From assembly GCA_002368575.1 (NCBI GenBank), contig DFEA01000018.1, positions 4,053-68,052 of the forward strand: DNA of 64,000 nt, in the 5' to 3' direction. The notes beneath the pieces were generated by a model that was not told the origin of the DNA, did no database searches, and was given only the letters and a program-made list of their open reading frames with translations. The stretch is from Lachnospiraceae bacterium UBA3814 (GTDB lineage: Bacteria; Bacillota; Clostridia; Lachnospirales; Lachnospiraceae). Positions 9,201 through 18,659 of this stretch are shown one piece after another; the stretch's first letter is position 1, and the number at the start of each line of letters is the position of its first letter. A program made the translations under genes and the position numbers.

Positions 9201-10798
9201 TATCTCCCCCGCCGCATCATGATATATATTCCATCGAGGACCTGGCTCAGCTCATCTATGACCTGAAAAACGCAAACAGGGATGCCAGGATATCCGTAAA
9301 GCTGGTCTCCGAGGCGGGAGTGGGAACGGTCGCGGCAGGCGTAGCAAAGGCAGGCGCGGGAGTGATCCTGATATCCGGCTATGACGGCGGGACGGGGGCA
9401 GCGCCGCTTTCCTCGATCCACAATGCGGGACTGCCCTGGGAGCTGGGACTTGCGGAGACACATCAGACGCTTATCTTAAACGGTCTTAGAAACCGGGTGG
9501 TAATAGAGACCGACGGAAAGCTGATGAGCGGCAGGGATGTGGCGATCGCCGCTATGCTTGGGGCAGAGGAATTCGGCTTTGCTACGGCCCCTCTCATCAC
9601 CCTGGGCTGTGTAATGATGAGGGAATGCCAGTCCGATACCTGTCCGATGGGTGTTGCGACCCAGAACCCCAGGCTTCGGGAGCGCTTCTCGGGAAAGCCC
9701 GAATATGTGGAAAATTTTATGCGCTTCATAGCAAGGCAGCTTCGGGAGATAATGGCAGAGCTGGGGGTTCGCACGGTTTCGGAGCTTGTCGGAAGGACCG
9801 ATCTGTTAAAGCTTAGGGAGAACCTATCGGAAAATGAAAGGAAGCTCGATCTGTCAAGAGTCCTCCTTGACATGTCGGGGGCCGACAGGAGGATGGCTGT
9901 TTTTCAGCCTGACCGGCTCTATGATTTCAGGCTGTCCGAGACAAAGGATGAAAGGATACTGCTTTCGTCAGATTCCGTTAAAAGCTCCATCAGGGAAGGA
10001 AAAAGCTCTGAGCTGTCCTTAACGCTTGGCAATACGGACAGAGCCTTCGGGACGCTTCTTGGGGCTGAGATCACCAGAAGCAATCCCGAGGGGCTTGCCG
10101 ATGATACCATAAGGATAAACTGCAGGGGCTCAGGCGGTCAGAGCTTCGGAGCGTTCATACCCAGGGGCCTTACCATAAGGCTTGAGGGCGACAGCAACGA
10201 TTATTTCGGTAAGGGCCTTTCGGGAGGAAAGCTTGTGATATCCGCGCCGAAGGAGGCGGGGTATGATCCGGGCAGTAATATCCTTATCGGAAACGTTGCT
10301 CTCTACGGAGCGACCTCGGGCTATGCCTTTGTTGCCGGCATGGCCGGGGAAAGGTTCGCGATCCGGAATTCCGGGGCAACGGCTGTTGTGGAGGGCGTAG
10401 GCGAGCACGGCTGTGAGTATATGACCGGAGGCGTTGTGGTGATATTAGGACCCACGGGCAAAAATTTTGCCGCGGGGATGAGCGGCGGGACAGCCTATGT
10501 CCTGGATGAGGAGAACAGACTGTACCGGAACCTGAACAGGCAGCTTGTGAGCATGGAGAGCCTTTCCCACAAGGCTGACATGGAGATCGTAAGGGCTCTG
10601 ATAGAGGAGCATGTTAAGAATACCGGGTCGGGGAAGGGAAGAGAGATACTGGACAGCTTTGACGCTTTTGTTCCCTGCTTTAAAAAGGTCATTCCCACGG
10701 ATTACAGGGAAATGCTAAGGCTCATCGCAAAGAACGAGGAGCAGGGCCTTGACACGGAAACGGCAAGGATAGAGGCTTTCAGGGAATTTGTACGGTAA
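6236..10798 (+). CDS. gltB: Glutamate synthase (NADPH) large subunit
   Basis: A 1520-residue subunit that moves the glutamine amide nitrogen to 2-oxoglutarate, giving two glutamates. The N-terminal amidotransferase nucleophile is the Cys in HDNCGIGA at residue 27, so a 26-residue propeptide is expected to be removed. A central domain, an FMN-binding synthase barrel (with GEGGESEERI and GAKPGEGGHLPG), a Cys cluster GCVMMRECQSDTCPMG near residue 1125 for the 3Fe-4S centre, and a C-terminal beta-helix (GSGGQSFGAF, GGTAYVLDEE) follow in the standard order. The start ATG overlaps the ANTAR stop, indicating translational coupling; the small subunit follows 9 bases downstream. Confidence 0.96.
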   Translation: MKQEMKDLFERIKREGLYDPSFEHDNCGIGAIIDIEGRKSHKLVCDALSIVENLEHRAGKDAEGKTGDGVGILTQIPHRFFVKKLEEQGTELPGERQYGVGMFFFPQNDLDMRQARSMFEIIVRKAGLSVLAWRKVDSDPGVLGSRARECMPQIYQAFISRPKEVADDLAYDRMLYLIRREFEQSNVNTCVPSLSCRTIVYKGMFLVGQLRTFFTDLSDEAYESAIAMVHSRFSTNTAPSWNRAHPNRLIVHNGEINTIKGNVDKMSAREETMHTDLFSDEDMTKVLPVISQSGSDSAMLDNTLEFLMMSGLELPLAAMILIPEPWDHNETLSQEERDFYQYYATMMEPWDGPASILFSDGDVMGAILDRNGLRPSRYFVTDDGRLVLSSETGVLPVSEEHIIIKERIHPGKVLLVDTKQKRIIRDEELKERYANARPFGEWLNSRLLKLSELKIPNRRVPSLTGTQRARLQKAFGYTWENCHNSILSMALNGTEAIGSMGADTPLAVLSDHYQPLFYYFKQLFAQVTNPPIDAQREEIVTSRTVYVGKNGNLLEERPENCQVLKINNPILTDLDLLKIEDLKRDGFKVSKVSILFYKTAPIKRVLQHLFMEVDKAYKEGVNILILSDRGVDENHVALPSLLAVAAVHKHLVDTKKCTAMSLILESAEPREVHHFATLLGYGACAVNPYLAHATIAQLLENELLDKDYYAAVKDYDDAVLSGIVKIASKMGISTIQSYQGSKIFEAVGISREVIDSCFTGTVSRVGGITLKDIGEAADRQHSRAFDPLGLSVDLELDPMGRHKERSQGEHHRYNPRTIHMLQCAAREGDYEKFREYTRLVDEERTGFLRSLLDFAFPEKGIHLSEVESEEEIVKRFKTGAMSYGSISGEAHEALAVAMNRLHGKSNSGEGGESEERILSAGTENDRSSAIKQVASGRFGVTSRYLVSAREIQIKMAQGAKPGEGGHLPGRKVYPWIAKTRHSTPGVSLISPPPHHDIYSIEDLAQLIYDLKNANRDARISVKLVSEAGVGTVAAGVAKAGAGVILISGYDGGTGAAPLSSIHNAGLPWELGLAETHQTLILNGLRNRVVIETDGKLMSGRDVAIAAMLGAEEFGFATAPLITLGCVMMRECQSDTCPMGVATQNPRLRERFSGKPEYVENFMRFIARQLREIMAELGVRTVSELVGRTDLLKLRENLSENERKLDLSRVLLDMSGADRRMAVFQPDRLYDFRLSETKDERILLSSDSVKSSIREGKSSELSLTLGNTDRAFGTLLGAEITRSNPEGLADDTIRINCRGSGGQSFGAFIPRGLTIRLEGDSNDYFGKGLSGGKLVISAPKEAGYDPGSNILIGNVALYGATSGYAFVAGMAGERFAIRNSGATAVVEGVGEHGCEYMTGGVVVILGPTGKNFAAGMSGGTAYVLDEENRLYRNLNRQLVSMESLSHKADMEIVRALIEEHVKNTGSGKGREILDSFDAFVPCFKKVIPTDYREMLRLIAKNEEQGLDTETARIEAFREFVR

Positions 10799-10807
10799 GG
10801 AGGAGCC

Positions 10808-12295
10808 ATGGGGAAAACAGCGGGTTTTCTTGAATATGAAAGAAAGGATGCAGAGGTGGTAACGGAGGCGGAGAGGTTAAAGAGCTTTCTGGAATTTCAC
10901 GGAAGTCTTCAACCGGCGGAGCAGCAGAAGCAGGCCGCGAGATGTATGGACTGCGGGGTTCCCTTCTGCCAGGCGGGGACCATGCTTTCAGGAATGGCTT
11001 CGGGCTGTCCCCTGAAAAACCTGATCCCCGAGATCAATGACCTGGTGTACAGAGGAAGGATGGCAGAGGCCTACAGAAGGCTTTCGGTGACTCACAGCTT
11101 TCCGGAATTTACAAGCCGTGTATGCCCGGCATTGTGTGAGGCGGCCTGTACCTGCGGGCTCCACGATGCCCCGGTATCCACTAAGGAGAACGAAAAGGCG
11201 GTGATCGAGTATGCCTATGAGCATGGGCTCGTAAAGGAGGAGGAGCCGGCTGTCCGTACCGGAAAGAGGGTGGCGGTGATAGGCAGCGGTCCCTCGGGAC
11301 TGGCGGCGGCACAGCTGTTGAACAGAAGAGGACACGAGGTCACGGTATACGAAAGGAGAGACAGGGTCGGGGGGCTTTTACGCTACGGGATCCCGAACAT
11401 GAAGCTTGACAAGGCTCTGATAGACCGCAGGGTAAGGCTCATGGAGGAGGCAGGGATAAGGTTTCTGGTCAACTGCGATGTGGGCAGGAGCATCCCCGCG
11501 GAGGATATTATCAGGGAATATGACAGCGTTATCCTTGCGTGCGGGGCCTCATCCCCAAGAGACATAAACGCGCCCGGAAGAGACGCGAAGGGTATACGCT
11601 TTGCGGTGGATTTTCTGTCCGAGGTCACAAAGAGGCTCTTGGATGAGGGCTTTGATAAGCCTCCTTATGAGCTTGTAAGGGGTAAGGATGTGATCGTTGT
11701 GGGGGGCGGTGATACCGGCAACGATTGTGTGGCGACCTGCTTAAGGCTTGGTGCAAGGAGTATAACCCAGCTCGAAATGATGCAGAGCCCCCCAAAGGAA
11801 AGGCTTTCCTCTAATCCATGGCCGGAGTGGCCGAGGATACTGAAGGTGGATTACGGACAGGAGGAGGCCATCTGGAGGTTTGGTGCCGATCCCCGTGTAT
11901 ACCAGACTACGGTAAAGGAATTTATAAAGGATAAAAAAGGAAATCTGAAGCAGGCAGTACTTACATCGCTTTTACCGAAGAAGGATGAAAAGACCGGCAG
12001 AGTGACCATGGTGCCTAAGGAGAACTCCGAACGCACGGTGCCGGCACAGCTGGTGCTTATAGCCGCGGGGTTTACAGGGAGCGAGAGCTATGTCACAAAG
12101 GCCTTCGGAGTGGAGACTGACGCAAGATCCAATGTAAAGACAAAGCCCGGGGATTATGCGTCCTCAAGGGAGAAGGTGTTCACCGCGGGCGACATGCACA
12201 GGGGACAGTCCCTGGTGGTATGGGCTGTTTCGGAGGGAAGAAACGCGGCCAGGGCGGTGGACGAGGCATTGATGGGCTATACAAATCTGCGCTAG
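10808..12295 (+). CDS. gltD: Glutamate synthase small subunit
   Basis: A 495-residue FAD-containing subunit that passes electrons from NADPH to GltB. The N-terminus carries the 4Fe-4S cysteines (ARCMDCGVPFCQAG, then SRVCPALCEAACTCGL). Dinucleotide-binding folds are seen at GKRVAVIGSGPSGLAAAQLL (FAD) and KDVIVVGGGDTGND (NADPH), with a terminal GDMHRGQSLVVWAVSEG motif. A GGAGG site lies just before the start. With glnA and gltB it completes the GS-GOGAT cycle in one operon. Confidence 0.96.
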   Translation: MGKTAGFLEYERKDAEVVTEAERLKSFLEFHGSLQPAEQQKQAARCMDCGVPFCQAGTMLSGMASGCPLKNLIPEINDLVYRGRMAEAYRRLSVTHSFPEFTSRVCPALCEAACTCGLHDAPVSTKENEKAVIEYAYEHGLVKEEEPAVRTGKRVAVIGSGPSGLAAAQLLNRRGHEVTVYERRDRVGGLLRYGIPNMKLDKALIDRRVRLMEEAGIRFLVNCDVGRSIPAEDIIREYDSVILACGASSPRDINAPGRDAKGIRFAVDFLSEVTKRLLDEGFDKPPYELVRGKDVIVVGGGDTGNDCVATCLRLGARSITQLEMMQSPPKERLSSNPWPEWPRILKVDYGQEEAIWRFGADPRVYQTTVKEFIKDKKGNLKQAVLTSLLPKKDEKTGRVTMVPKENSERTVPAQLVLIAAGFTGSESYVTKAFGVETDARSNVKTKPGDYASSREKVFTAGDMHRGQSLVVWAVSEGRNAARAVDEALMGYTNLR

Positions 12296-12344
12296 GCATT
12301 AGTGAACGGTTCCGGTCCGTTTGCCGGAAAATGGGAGGACAGGC

Positions 12345-13562
12345 ATGACAAGGATCAATAACAATTTTCTGAAGCTTCCTGGAAGCTATCTGTTTTCGAC
12401 CATAGGGAAAAAGATCAGGGAATATGAGGCGGCCCATCCCGGAAAAAGGGTGATAAGGCTGGGCATAGGCGACGTGACACAGCCGATCGCTCCCGAGATA
12501 ATAGGGGCCCTGCATACAGCCGTTGACGAAATGGGAAGGTCTGAGACCTTTAAGGGCTATGCTCCGGATCTGGGGTATGAGTTCTTAAGGAGCGTGATAG
12601 CAGAAAAGGATTACAGAGCAAGAGGCTGTGATATATCGGCTGATGAGATCTTCATATCCGACGGCGCAAAATGCGACTGCGCAAACATACAGGAGGTTTT
12701 CGGGACCGATAACAGGATAGGAGTGCAGGACCCAGTGTATCCGGTTTATGTCGATTCAAACGTCATAGCCGGAAGGACGGGCCTTTATGATGAAAAAAAG
12801 GGGTGCTTTAATGATGTCATCTACATGCCCTGCACCCGGGAAACGGGCTTTGCGCCGGTGATCCCAAAGGAAAGGCCTGATCTCATCTATCTGTGCTTTC
12901 CCAACAATCCTACGGGGGCCGTTATTAAAAGGGAGGAGCTTCAGAGCTGGGTGGACTACGCATGTGAAAACGGCTCGGTCATTCTGTACGATGCCGCGTA
13001 TGAGGCTTACATCACTGAAGAGAACGTGCCACACAGCATATTTGAATGTGAGGGCGCGAGGGAATGCGCGATAGAATTCCGCTCGTTTTCAAAAACCGCC
13101 GGGTTTACCGGGCTGAGGCTGGGCTTTACCGTCATTCCGAGATCCCTTAAGGCAGAGGGCGTCAGTATATGGGAGCTTTGGGCCAGACGGCACGGAACCA
13201 TGTATAACGGAGCGCCTTATATTGTACAGAGAGCGGGTGAGGCGGTCTATTCGGAGGCGGGAAGAAAGCAGGTAAGGGAACAGATAGCATGGTATATGGA
13301 AAACGCGGGGATCATATCGGAGGGACTTAAAGAGGCGGGCTTTACGGTTTACGGAGGAGTGAACGCGCCGTATATATGGTTGAAGACACCAAAAAACATG
13401 ACCAGCTGGGAATTCTTTGATGCCCTCCTTGAAAGGGCAAATGTTGCGGGCACCCCGGGCTCGGGCTTTGGGCCCCACGGAGAGAATTATTTCAGGCTGA
13501 CTGCCTTCGGAGGAAGAGAGAATACCATAGAGGCAGTTGAACGGATAAAAAAGGCGTTTTAG
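12345..13562 (+). CDS. dapL: LL-diaminopimelate aminotransferase
   Basis: A 405-residue fold-type I PLP aminotransferase, probably converting tetrahydrodipicolinate directly to LL-diaminopimelate for lysine and peptidoglycan. The opening INNNFLKLPGSYLFSTIGKK and the motif GDVTQPIAPEI are typical of DapL; the PLP lysine is in RSFSKTAGFTGLRLG. The ATG at 12345 follows GGGAGGACAGGC. It uses glutamate as amino donor, so its place directly after the GOGAT genes (49 bases) is metabolically sensible. No terminator is obvious between gltD and this gene. Confidence 0.92.
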   Translation: MTRINNNFLKLPGSYLFSTIGKKIREYEAAHPGKRVIRLGIGDVTQPIAPEIIGALHTAVDEMGRSETFKGYAPDLGYEFLRSVIAEKDYRARGCDISADEIFISDGAKCDCANIQEVFGTDNRIGVQDPVYPVYVDSNVIAGRTGLYDEKKGCFNDVIYMPCTRETGFAPVIPKERPDLIYLCFPNNPTGAVIKREELQSWVDYACENGSVILYDAAYEAYITEENVPHSIFECEGARECAIEFRSFSKTAGFTGLRLGFTVIPRSLKAEGVSIWELWARRHGTMYNGAPYIVQRAGEAVYSEAGRKQVREQIAWYMENAGIISEGLKEAGFTVYGGVNAPYIWLKTPKNMTSWEFFDALLERANVAGTPGSGFGPHGENYFRLTAFGGRENTIEAVERIKKAF

Positions 13563-15176
<1,614 letters not shown>

Positions 15177-15188
15177 ATCGATAAGAGC

Positions 15189-15231
15189 TTTACATAACAA
15201 TTATAATGTGCTAAAATCGAGAACGGTTCTC
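15189..15231 (+). promoter_or_regulatory. Promoter with Zur/Fur-like operator for the metal ABC transporter
   Basis: The -35 TTTACA (15189-15194) and -10 TAAAAT (15212-15217) have 17-base spacing. Directly after the -10 is a perfect 6-1-6 palindrome, GAGAACGGTTCTC (15219-15231), placed to block the start site. The form is compatible with a Fur-superfamily metalloregulator, but the metal cannot be read from sequence. Confidence 0.65.
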
Positions 15232-15309
15232 AAATTAGACTTGTTTTTTTACAGGGTGGACATGTAAACCGGCCGCGCGGTGGGCGTGCCCGGGAAAAGG
15301 GAGCAGAGG

Positions 15310-16014
15310 ATGGCACTTATAAGCGTTGAAGGGCTGGCAACGGGTTACGAATCCCGCCTGTTAAAGGATGATATAAGCTTTACCGTTGAGGAGGGAAGCT
15401 ATCTCTGCATAGTCGGCGAAAACGGATCAGGCAAAACAACTCTTATGAAAACACTTCTGAATCTAATAGAGCCTGTTTCGGGCCAGATACGGATGAACGG
15501 CCTTACCCATAAGGAGATAGGCTATCTTCCCCAGCAGACGGATGTGCAGAGGGATTTTCCTGCCTCGGTAAAGGAGATAGTCCTGTCCGGCTGCCAGGGA
15601 AGATGCGGAATGCGCCCTTTTTACAGCCGGGCCGAAAAAAAGCTTGCCGCAGACAACATGGAAAGAATGGGTATCACAGAGCTTAAGGACAAATGCTACA
15701 GGGAACTTTCCGGCGGACAGCAGCAGAGGGTGCTTTTGGCAAGGGCATTATGCGCGGCAAAAAAGGTGCTTCTGCTTGACGAGCCGGTGACAGGGCTCGA
15801 CCCCAGGGCAGCTATGGAAATGTATGAGGTGATAAGCGGCTTAAACCGTGAGGGCATGACCATCATCATGATCTCTCATGATATAGAGGCCGCCCTGAAA
15901 TACGCGACGCATATCCTCCACATGGGAAGCAATATTTTCTTCGGCACCAGGGAGGAATATGTAAACAGTGACACGGGCCGGTTTTTTCTCAGGGAAGGGG
16001 GAGTACAGGCATGA
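15310..16014 (+). CDS. znuC: Metal (zinc/manganese-type) ABC transporter ATP-binding protein
   Basis: A 234-residue ABC ATPase with Walker A GENGSGKTT near residue 40, a Q-loop in GYLPQQTDV, signature LSGGQQQRVLLARAL, Walker B VLLLDEPVTGLD and the H-loop in IMISHD. Overall it resembles the ZnuC/MntB group. The ATG at 15310 follows GGGAGCAGAGG. The permease gene overlaps its end by four bases. No solute-binding protein gene is adjacent, so that component must lie elsewhere. Confidence 0.85.
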   Translation: MALISVEGLATGYESRLLKDDISFTVEEGSYLCIVGENGSGKTTLMKTLLNLIEPVSGQIRMNGLTHKEIGYLPQQTDVQRDFPASVKEIVLSGCQGRCGMRPFYSRAEKKLAADNMERMGITELKDKCYRELSGGQQQRVLLARALCAAKKVLLLDEPVTGLDPRAAMEMYEVISGLNREGMTIIMISHDIEAALKYATHILHMGSNIFFGTREEYVNSDTGRFFLREGGVQA

Positions 16015-16850
16015 TCAATACGCTTATTGAATATCTCCGTTTTCCCTTTGTACGTTATGCCATCATAGTAGGGGTGCTTATTGCCCTCTGCTCCGCGCTT
16101 CTGGGAGTGACCCTTGTACTCAAGCGGTTCTCGTTCATAGGAGACGGGCTTTCACACGTGGCCTTCGGGGCGATGGCCATAGCAGGCGTACTGAATATAT
16201 CCAATGAAATGCTCCTGGTCCTTCCGGTCACGGTGGTCAGTGCCGTACTGCTCCTTAAAACAGGGAATAACACAAGGATAAAGGGGGATGCGGCGATAGC
16301 GATGATATCCGTGGGAGCGCTTGCCTTCGGATACCTTCTGATGAATATATTCTCGACCTCATCCAATCTTTCCGGGGATGTATGCAGTACTCTTTTCGGC
16401 TCCACCTCCATACTCACGCTCACGACAAGGGAGGTTGTTCTGTGCGCGGTGCTGTCCATAGCTTCCATCATCATATTCATCCTGTTTTACAACAGGATAT
16501 TTGCCGTTACCTTCGATGAGAGCTTTGCGAAGGCGGCCGGTCTGAATACAGAGGGCATAAATCTTCTGATAGCAGTGATCATAGCGGTCATAATAGTGCT
16601 TGCGATGAACCTTGTAGGCTCTCTTCTCATCTCGGCGCTGGTCATTTTCCCGGCCCTATCCGCGATGAGGATATTCAAAAGCTTTAAGAAGGTCACCATA
16701 AGCTCGGCAGTGCTTTCTGTAGTGTGCGCTCTGTCGGGGATACTGGTCTCCATACTGGCGGGCACGCCCACCGGTTCAACGATAGTGGCTGCGGATGTGG
16801 TCTGCTTTGCCTTGTGCTGTGCGGCGGGAGTACTGCGCGGTAAAATATAA
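16011..16850 (+). CDS. znuB: Metal ABC transporter permease
   Basis: A 279-residue integral membrane protein with about eight hydrophobic helices, of the ZnuB/MntC/TroC (ABC-3) family; motifs include GDGLSHVAFGAMAIAGVL and GSLLISALVIFPALSAMRIF. It forms the channel for a divalent metal together with the preceding ATPase, with which it overlaps by ATGA. Zinc is favoured by family resemblance and the operator, but manganese or iron is possible. Confidence 0.87.
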   Translation: MINTLIEYLRFPFVRYAIIVGVLIALCSALLGVTLVLKRFSFIGDGLSHVAFGAMAIAGVLNISNEMLLVLPVTVVSAVLLLKTGNNTRIKGDAAIAMISVGALAFGYLLMNIFSTSSNLSGDVCSTLFGSTSILTLTTREVVLCAVLSIASIIIFILFYNRIFAVTFDESFAKAAGLNTEGINLLIAVIIAVIIVLAMNLVGSLLISALVIFPALSAMRIFKSFKKVTISSAVLSVVCALSGILVSILAGTPTGSTIVAADVVCFALCCAAGVLRGKI

Positions 16851-16987
16851 TATAACCGAAAACATCATCCGGGGCTCTTTTGGATCTCGGGGATGCCGAT
16901 TAAACAGATCGAAAAAGCGGTGTCCGAAAAGTGAGATTTGATTTTGCTAAAATGACTTATAAGAGAAAGATTTTTTGAAGGCCTGTC

Positions 16988-17015
16988 TTGACAGAAGCCG
17001 GGAGGATGATATAAT
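16988..17015 (+). promoter_or_regulatory. Strong promoter of the FGGY kinase cluster
   Basis: TTGACA (16988-16993) and TATAAT (17010-17015) with 16-base spacing form a near-perfect sigma-A promoter. The 290-base gap after the metal permease otherwise holds only this promoter and the operator at 17054-17069. Confidence 0.8.
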
Positions 17016-17053
17016 TGATTAGGGTAAGAAAGGCGTTATTTTTTTTGAACGAG

Positions 17054-17069
17054 AGCGAAACGTTTCGCT
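17054..17069. promoter_or_regulatory. LacI-family type operator palindrome
   Basis: AGCGAAACGTTTCGCT is a perfect 16-base palindrome with the central AACGTT core seen in operators of LacI-family regulators such as RbsR. It lies about 30-45 bases after the predicted start site, where a bound repressor could block transcription. No LacI-type gene is in the window. Confidence 0.7.
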
Positions 17070-17141
17070 TGCATATTTATACGCCGGAGGCGGAAAGCGC
17101 ATACCGTGCTTTTTCCCCTGCCGGATCAACAGGAGAGCATT

Positions 17142-18629
17142 ATGAGTGAGCTGCTGCTTGGCATAGATATCGGAACATCGGCCTGTAAGGTTGCCGTCTT
17201 TGATAAGGACGGAAACGTAGCGGCCCAGGAAAACGAGGCTTATAAGGTATACTATCCGAAAAACGGATGGGCGGAGCAGGCTCCGGAGGAATGGTGGGAG
17301 GCGATCTGCTCAGCTGTAAGGAGAGTGCTTGAGGCACCGGAGGTTTCGGCTGAGGATATTAAGGCCATAGGGATAGACGGCCAGAGCTGGTCGGCAATTC
17401 CGATAGACAGAGAGCGAAACGTTTTGTGCAACACTCCGATATGGATGGACACCAGGGCCAGGGATATCTGCGACAGGGTAAAGCGGGAGGTCGGAGAGGA
17501 CAGGATCTTTGAGCTTGCGGGAAATGATTTCCTTCCCTCCTATGTCACTCCTAAGCTTTTATGGTATAAGCAGGAGAGGCCCGAGGTATTTGAAAGGGCT
17601 TATAAATATCTTCAGAGCAACAGCTATATAGGAATGAAGCTCACAGGAGAGCTCAGCCAGGATATTTCACAATGCTACGGTCTTCATTTCTTTAATATGA
17701 AGGAGCTTTGCTATGACGGTGATATGGCGGAAAGGCTGGGGCTTTCCGTGGATATGGTTCCCGATCCCGTACCCTGCGATCAGGTCATCGGAGAGGTAAG
17801 CAGGGAAGCCGCGGCAAAGACAGGGCTTAAGGAAGGCACGCCGGTGGTGGCGGGCGGTCTTGACGCGGCCTGCGGGACTCTGGGAGCAGGGGTCTACAGA
17901 GTGGGCCAGACACAGGAGCAGGGAGGCCAGGCCGGAGGGATGAGCATCTGCACCGACAGGGCCCTGGCTCATAAAAGGCTTATCCTCGGCGCCCATGTTG
18001 TGCCGGGACTGTGGCTTTTGCAGGGAGGAACCGTCGGCGGCGGCGGTACCCTTAAATGGTTCAGGCAGGAATTCGGGGGAGAGCTGTCCTTTGACGCTCT
18101 GACCGGTGAGGCTGAAAAGGTCCCTGCAGGCGCGGAGGGAGTGATATTCCTTCCTTATATGGCAGGTGAACGCTCACCTGTCTGGGATCCGGATGCAAAG
18201 GGAGTCTTTTACGGCCTTTCCTTTGACAAAACAAGGGGACACATGATAAGGGCTCTGCTTGAAGGAGTGGCGTACTCCCTTGAACACAATCTGAGAACCG
18301 CCGAAAGCGCGGGAGTAAGGGTCGAGAGCTTAAACGCCATGGGAGGCTCATCAAATTCCGTCCTCTGGACACAGATAAAGGCTGACGTAACCGGAAAGAC
18401 CATCCATGTGCCGGCCTCGGATACCGCGACCACCCTTGGAGCGGCTATCCTTGCGGGTGTGGGCTGCGGGATATATAAGGACTATGAGGAGGCGGTAGGT
18501 AAAACCATAAGGATCACGAGGACTCAAACGCCCGATCCCGGAAACAGAGCCGTCTACGACAGGAGGATGGAGCTTTATTTAAGACTTTATGAGGACCTGA
18601 AGGACACCTTCAGGGAATTTGCGGAATAA
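17142..18629 (+). CDS. FGGY-family sugar kinase (xylulokinase-like)
   Basis: A 495-residue kinase. The N-terminal ATPase fold begins LLGIDIGTSACKVAVFD; the substrate domain has GIDGQSWSAIPID and WMDTRAR; the C-terminal domain has GLDAACGTLGAGV, PYMAGERSPVWDP and GGSSNSVLWTQIKAD. It resembles XylB but the partner genes (GatD-like dehydrogenase, GatZ-like protein) point to a hexulose or sugar alcohol such as tagatose or galactitol rather than xylulose. The ATG at 17142 follows GGAGAGCATT. It is the first gene after the LacI-type operator. Confidence 0.8.
   Translation: MSELLLGIDIGTSACKVAVFDKDGNVAAQENEAYKVYYPKNGWAEQAPEEWWEAICSAVRRVLEAPEVSAEDIKAIGIDGQSWSAIPIDRERNVLCNTPIWMDTRARDICDRVKREVGEDRIFELAGNDFLPSYVTPKLLWYKQERPEVFERAYKYLQSNSYIGMKLTGELSQDISQCYGLHFFNMKELCYDGDMAERLGLSVDMVPDPVPCDQVIGEVSREAAAKTGLKEGTPVVAGGLDAACGTLGAGVYRVGQTQEQGGQAGGMSICTDRALAHKRLILGAHVVPGLWLLQGGTVGGGGTLKWFRQEFGGELSFDALTGEAEKVPAGAEGVIFLPYMAGERSPVWDPDAKGVFYGLSFDKTRGHMIRALLEGVAYSLEHNLRTAESAGVRVESLNAMGGSSNSVLWTQIKADVTGKTIHVPASDTATTLGAAILAGVGCGIYKDYEEAVGKTIRITRTQTPDPGNRAVYDRRMELYLRLYEDLKDTFREFAE
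17413..17428. promoter_or_regulatory. Possible secondary operator inside the kinase gene
   Basis: AGCGAAACGTTTTGTG matches the upstream operator at 12 consecutive and 13 of 16 positions. The centres are about 359 bases apart, a distance compatible with looping, as with the auxiliary operator inside lacZ. It could also be chance within the codons for ERNVL. Confidence 0.4.
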
Positions 18630-18659
18630 AAACATTTTTTAAAAGGAGATATTGTTGAA

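Noticed and set aside
8432..9463. Long minus-strand open frame of 343 codons
   Set aside because: It is fully antisense to gltB, whose product is conserved throughout; GC-rich third positions explain the open frame.
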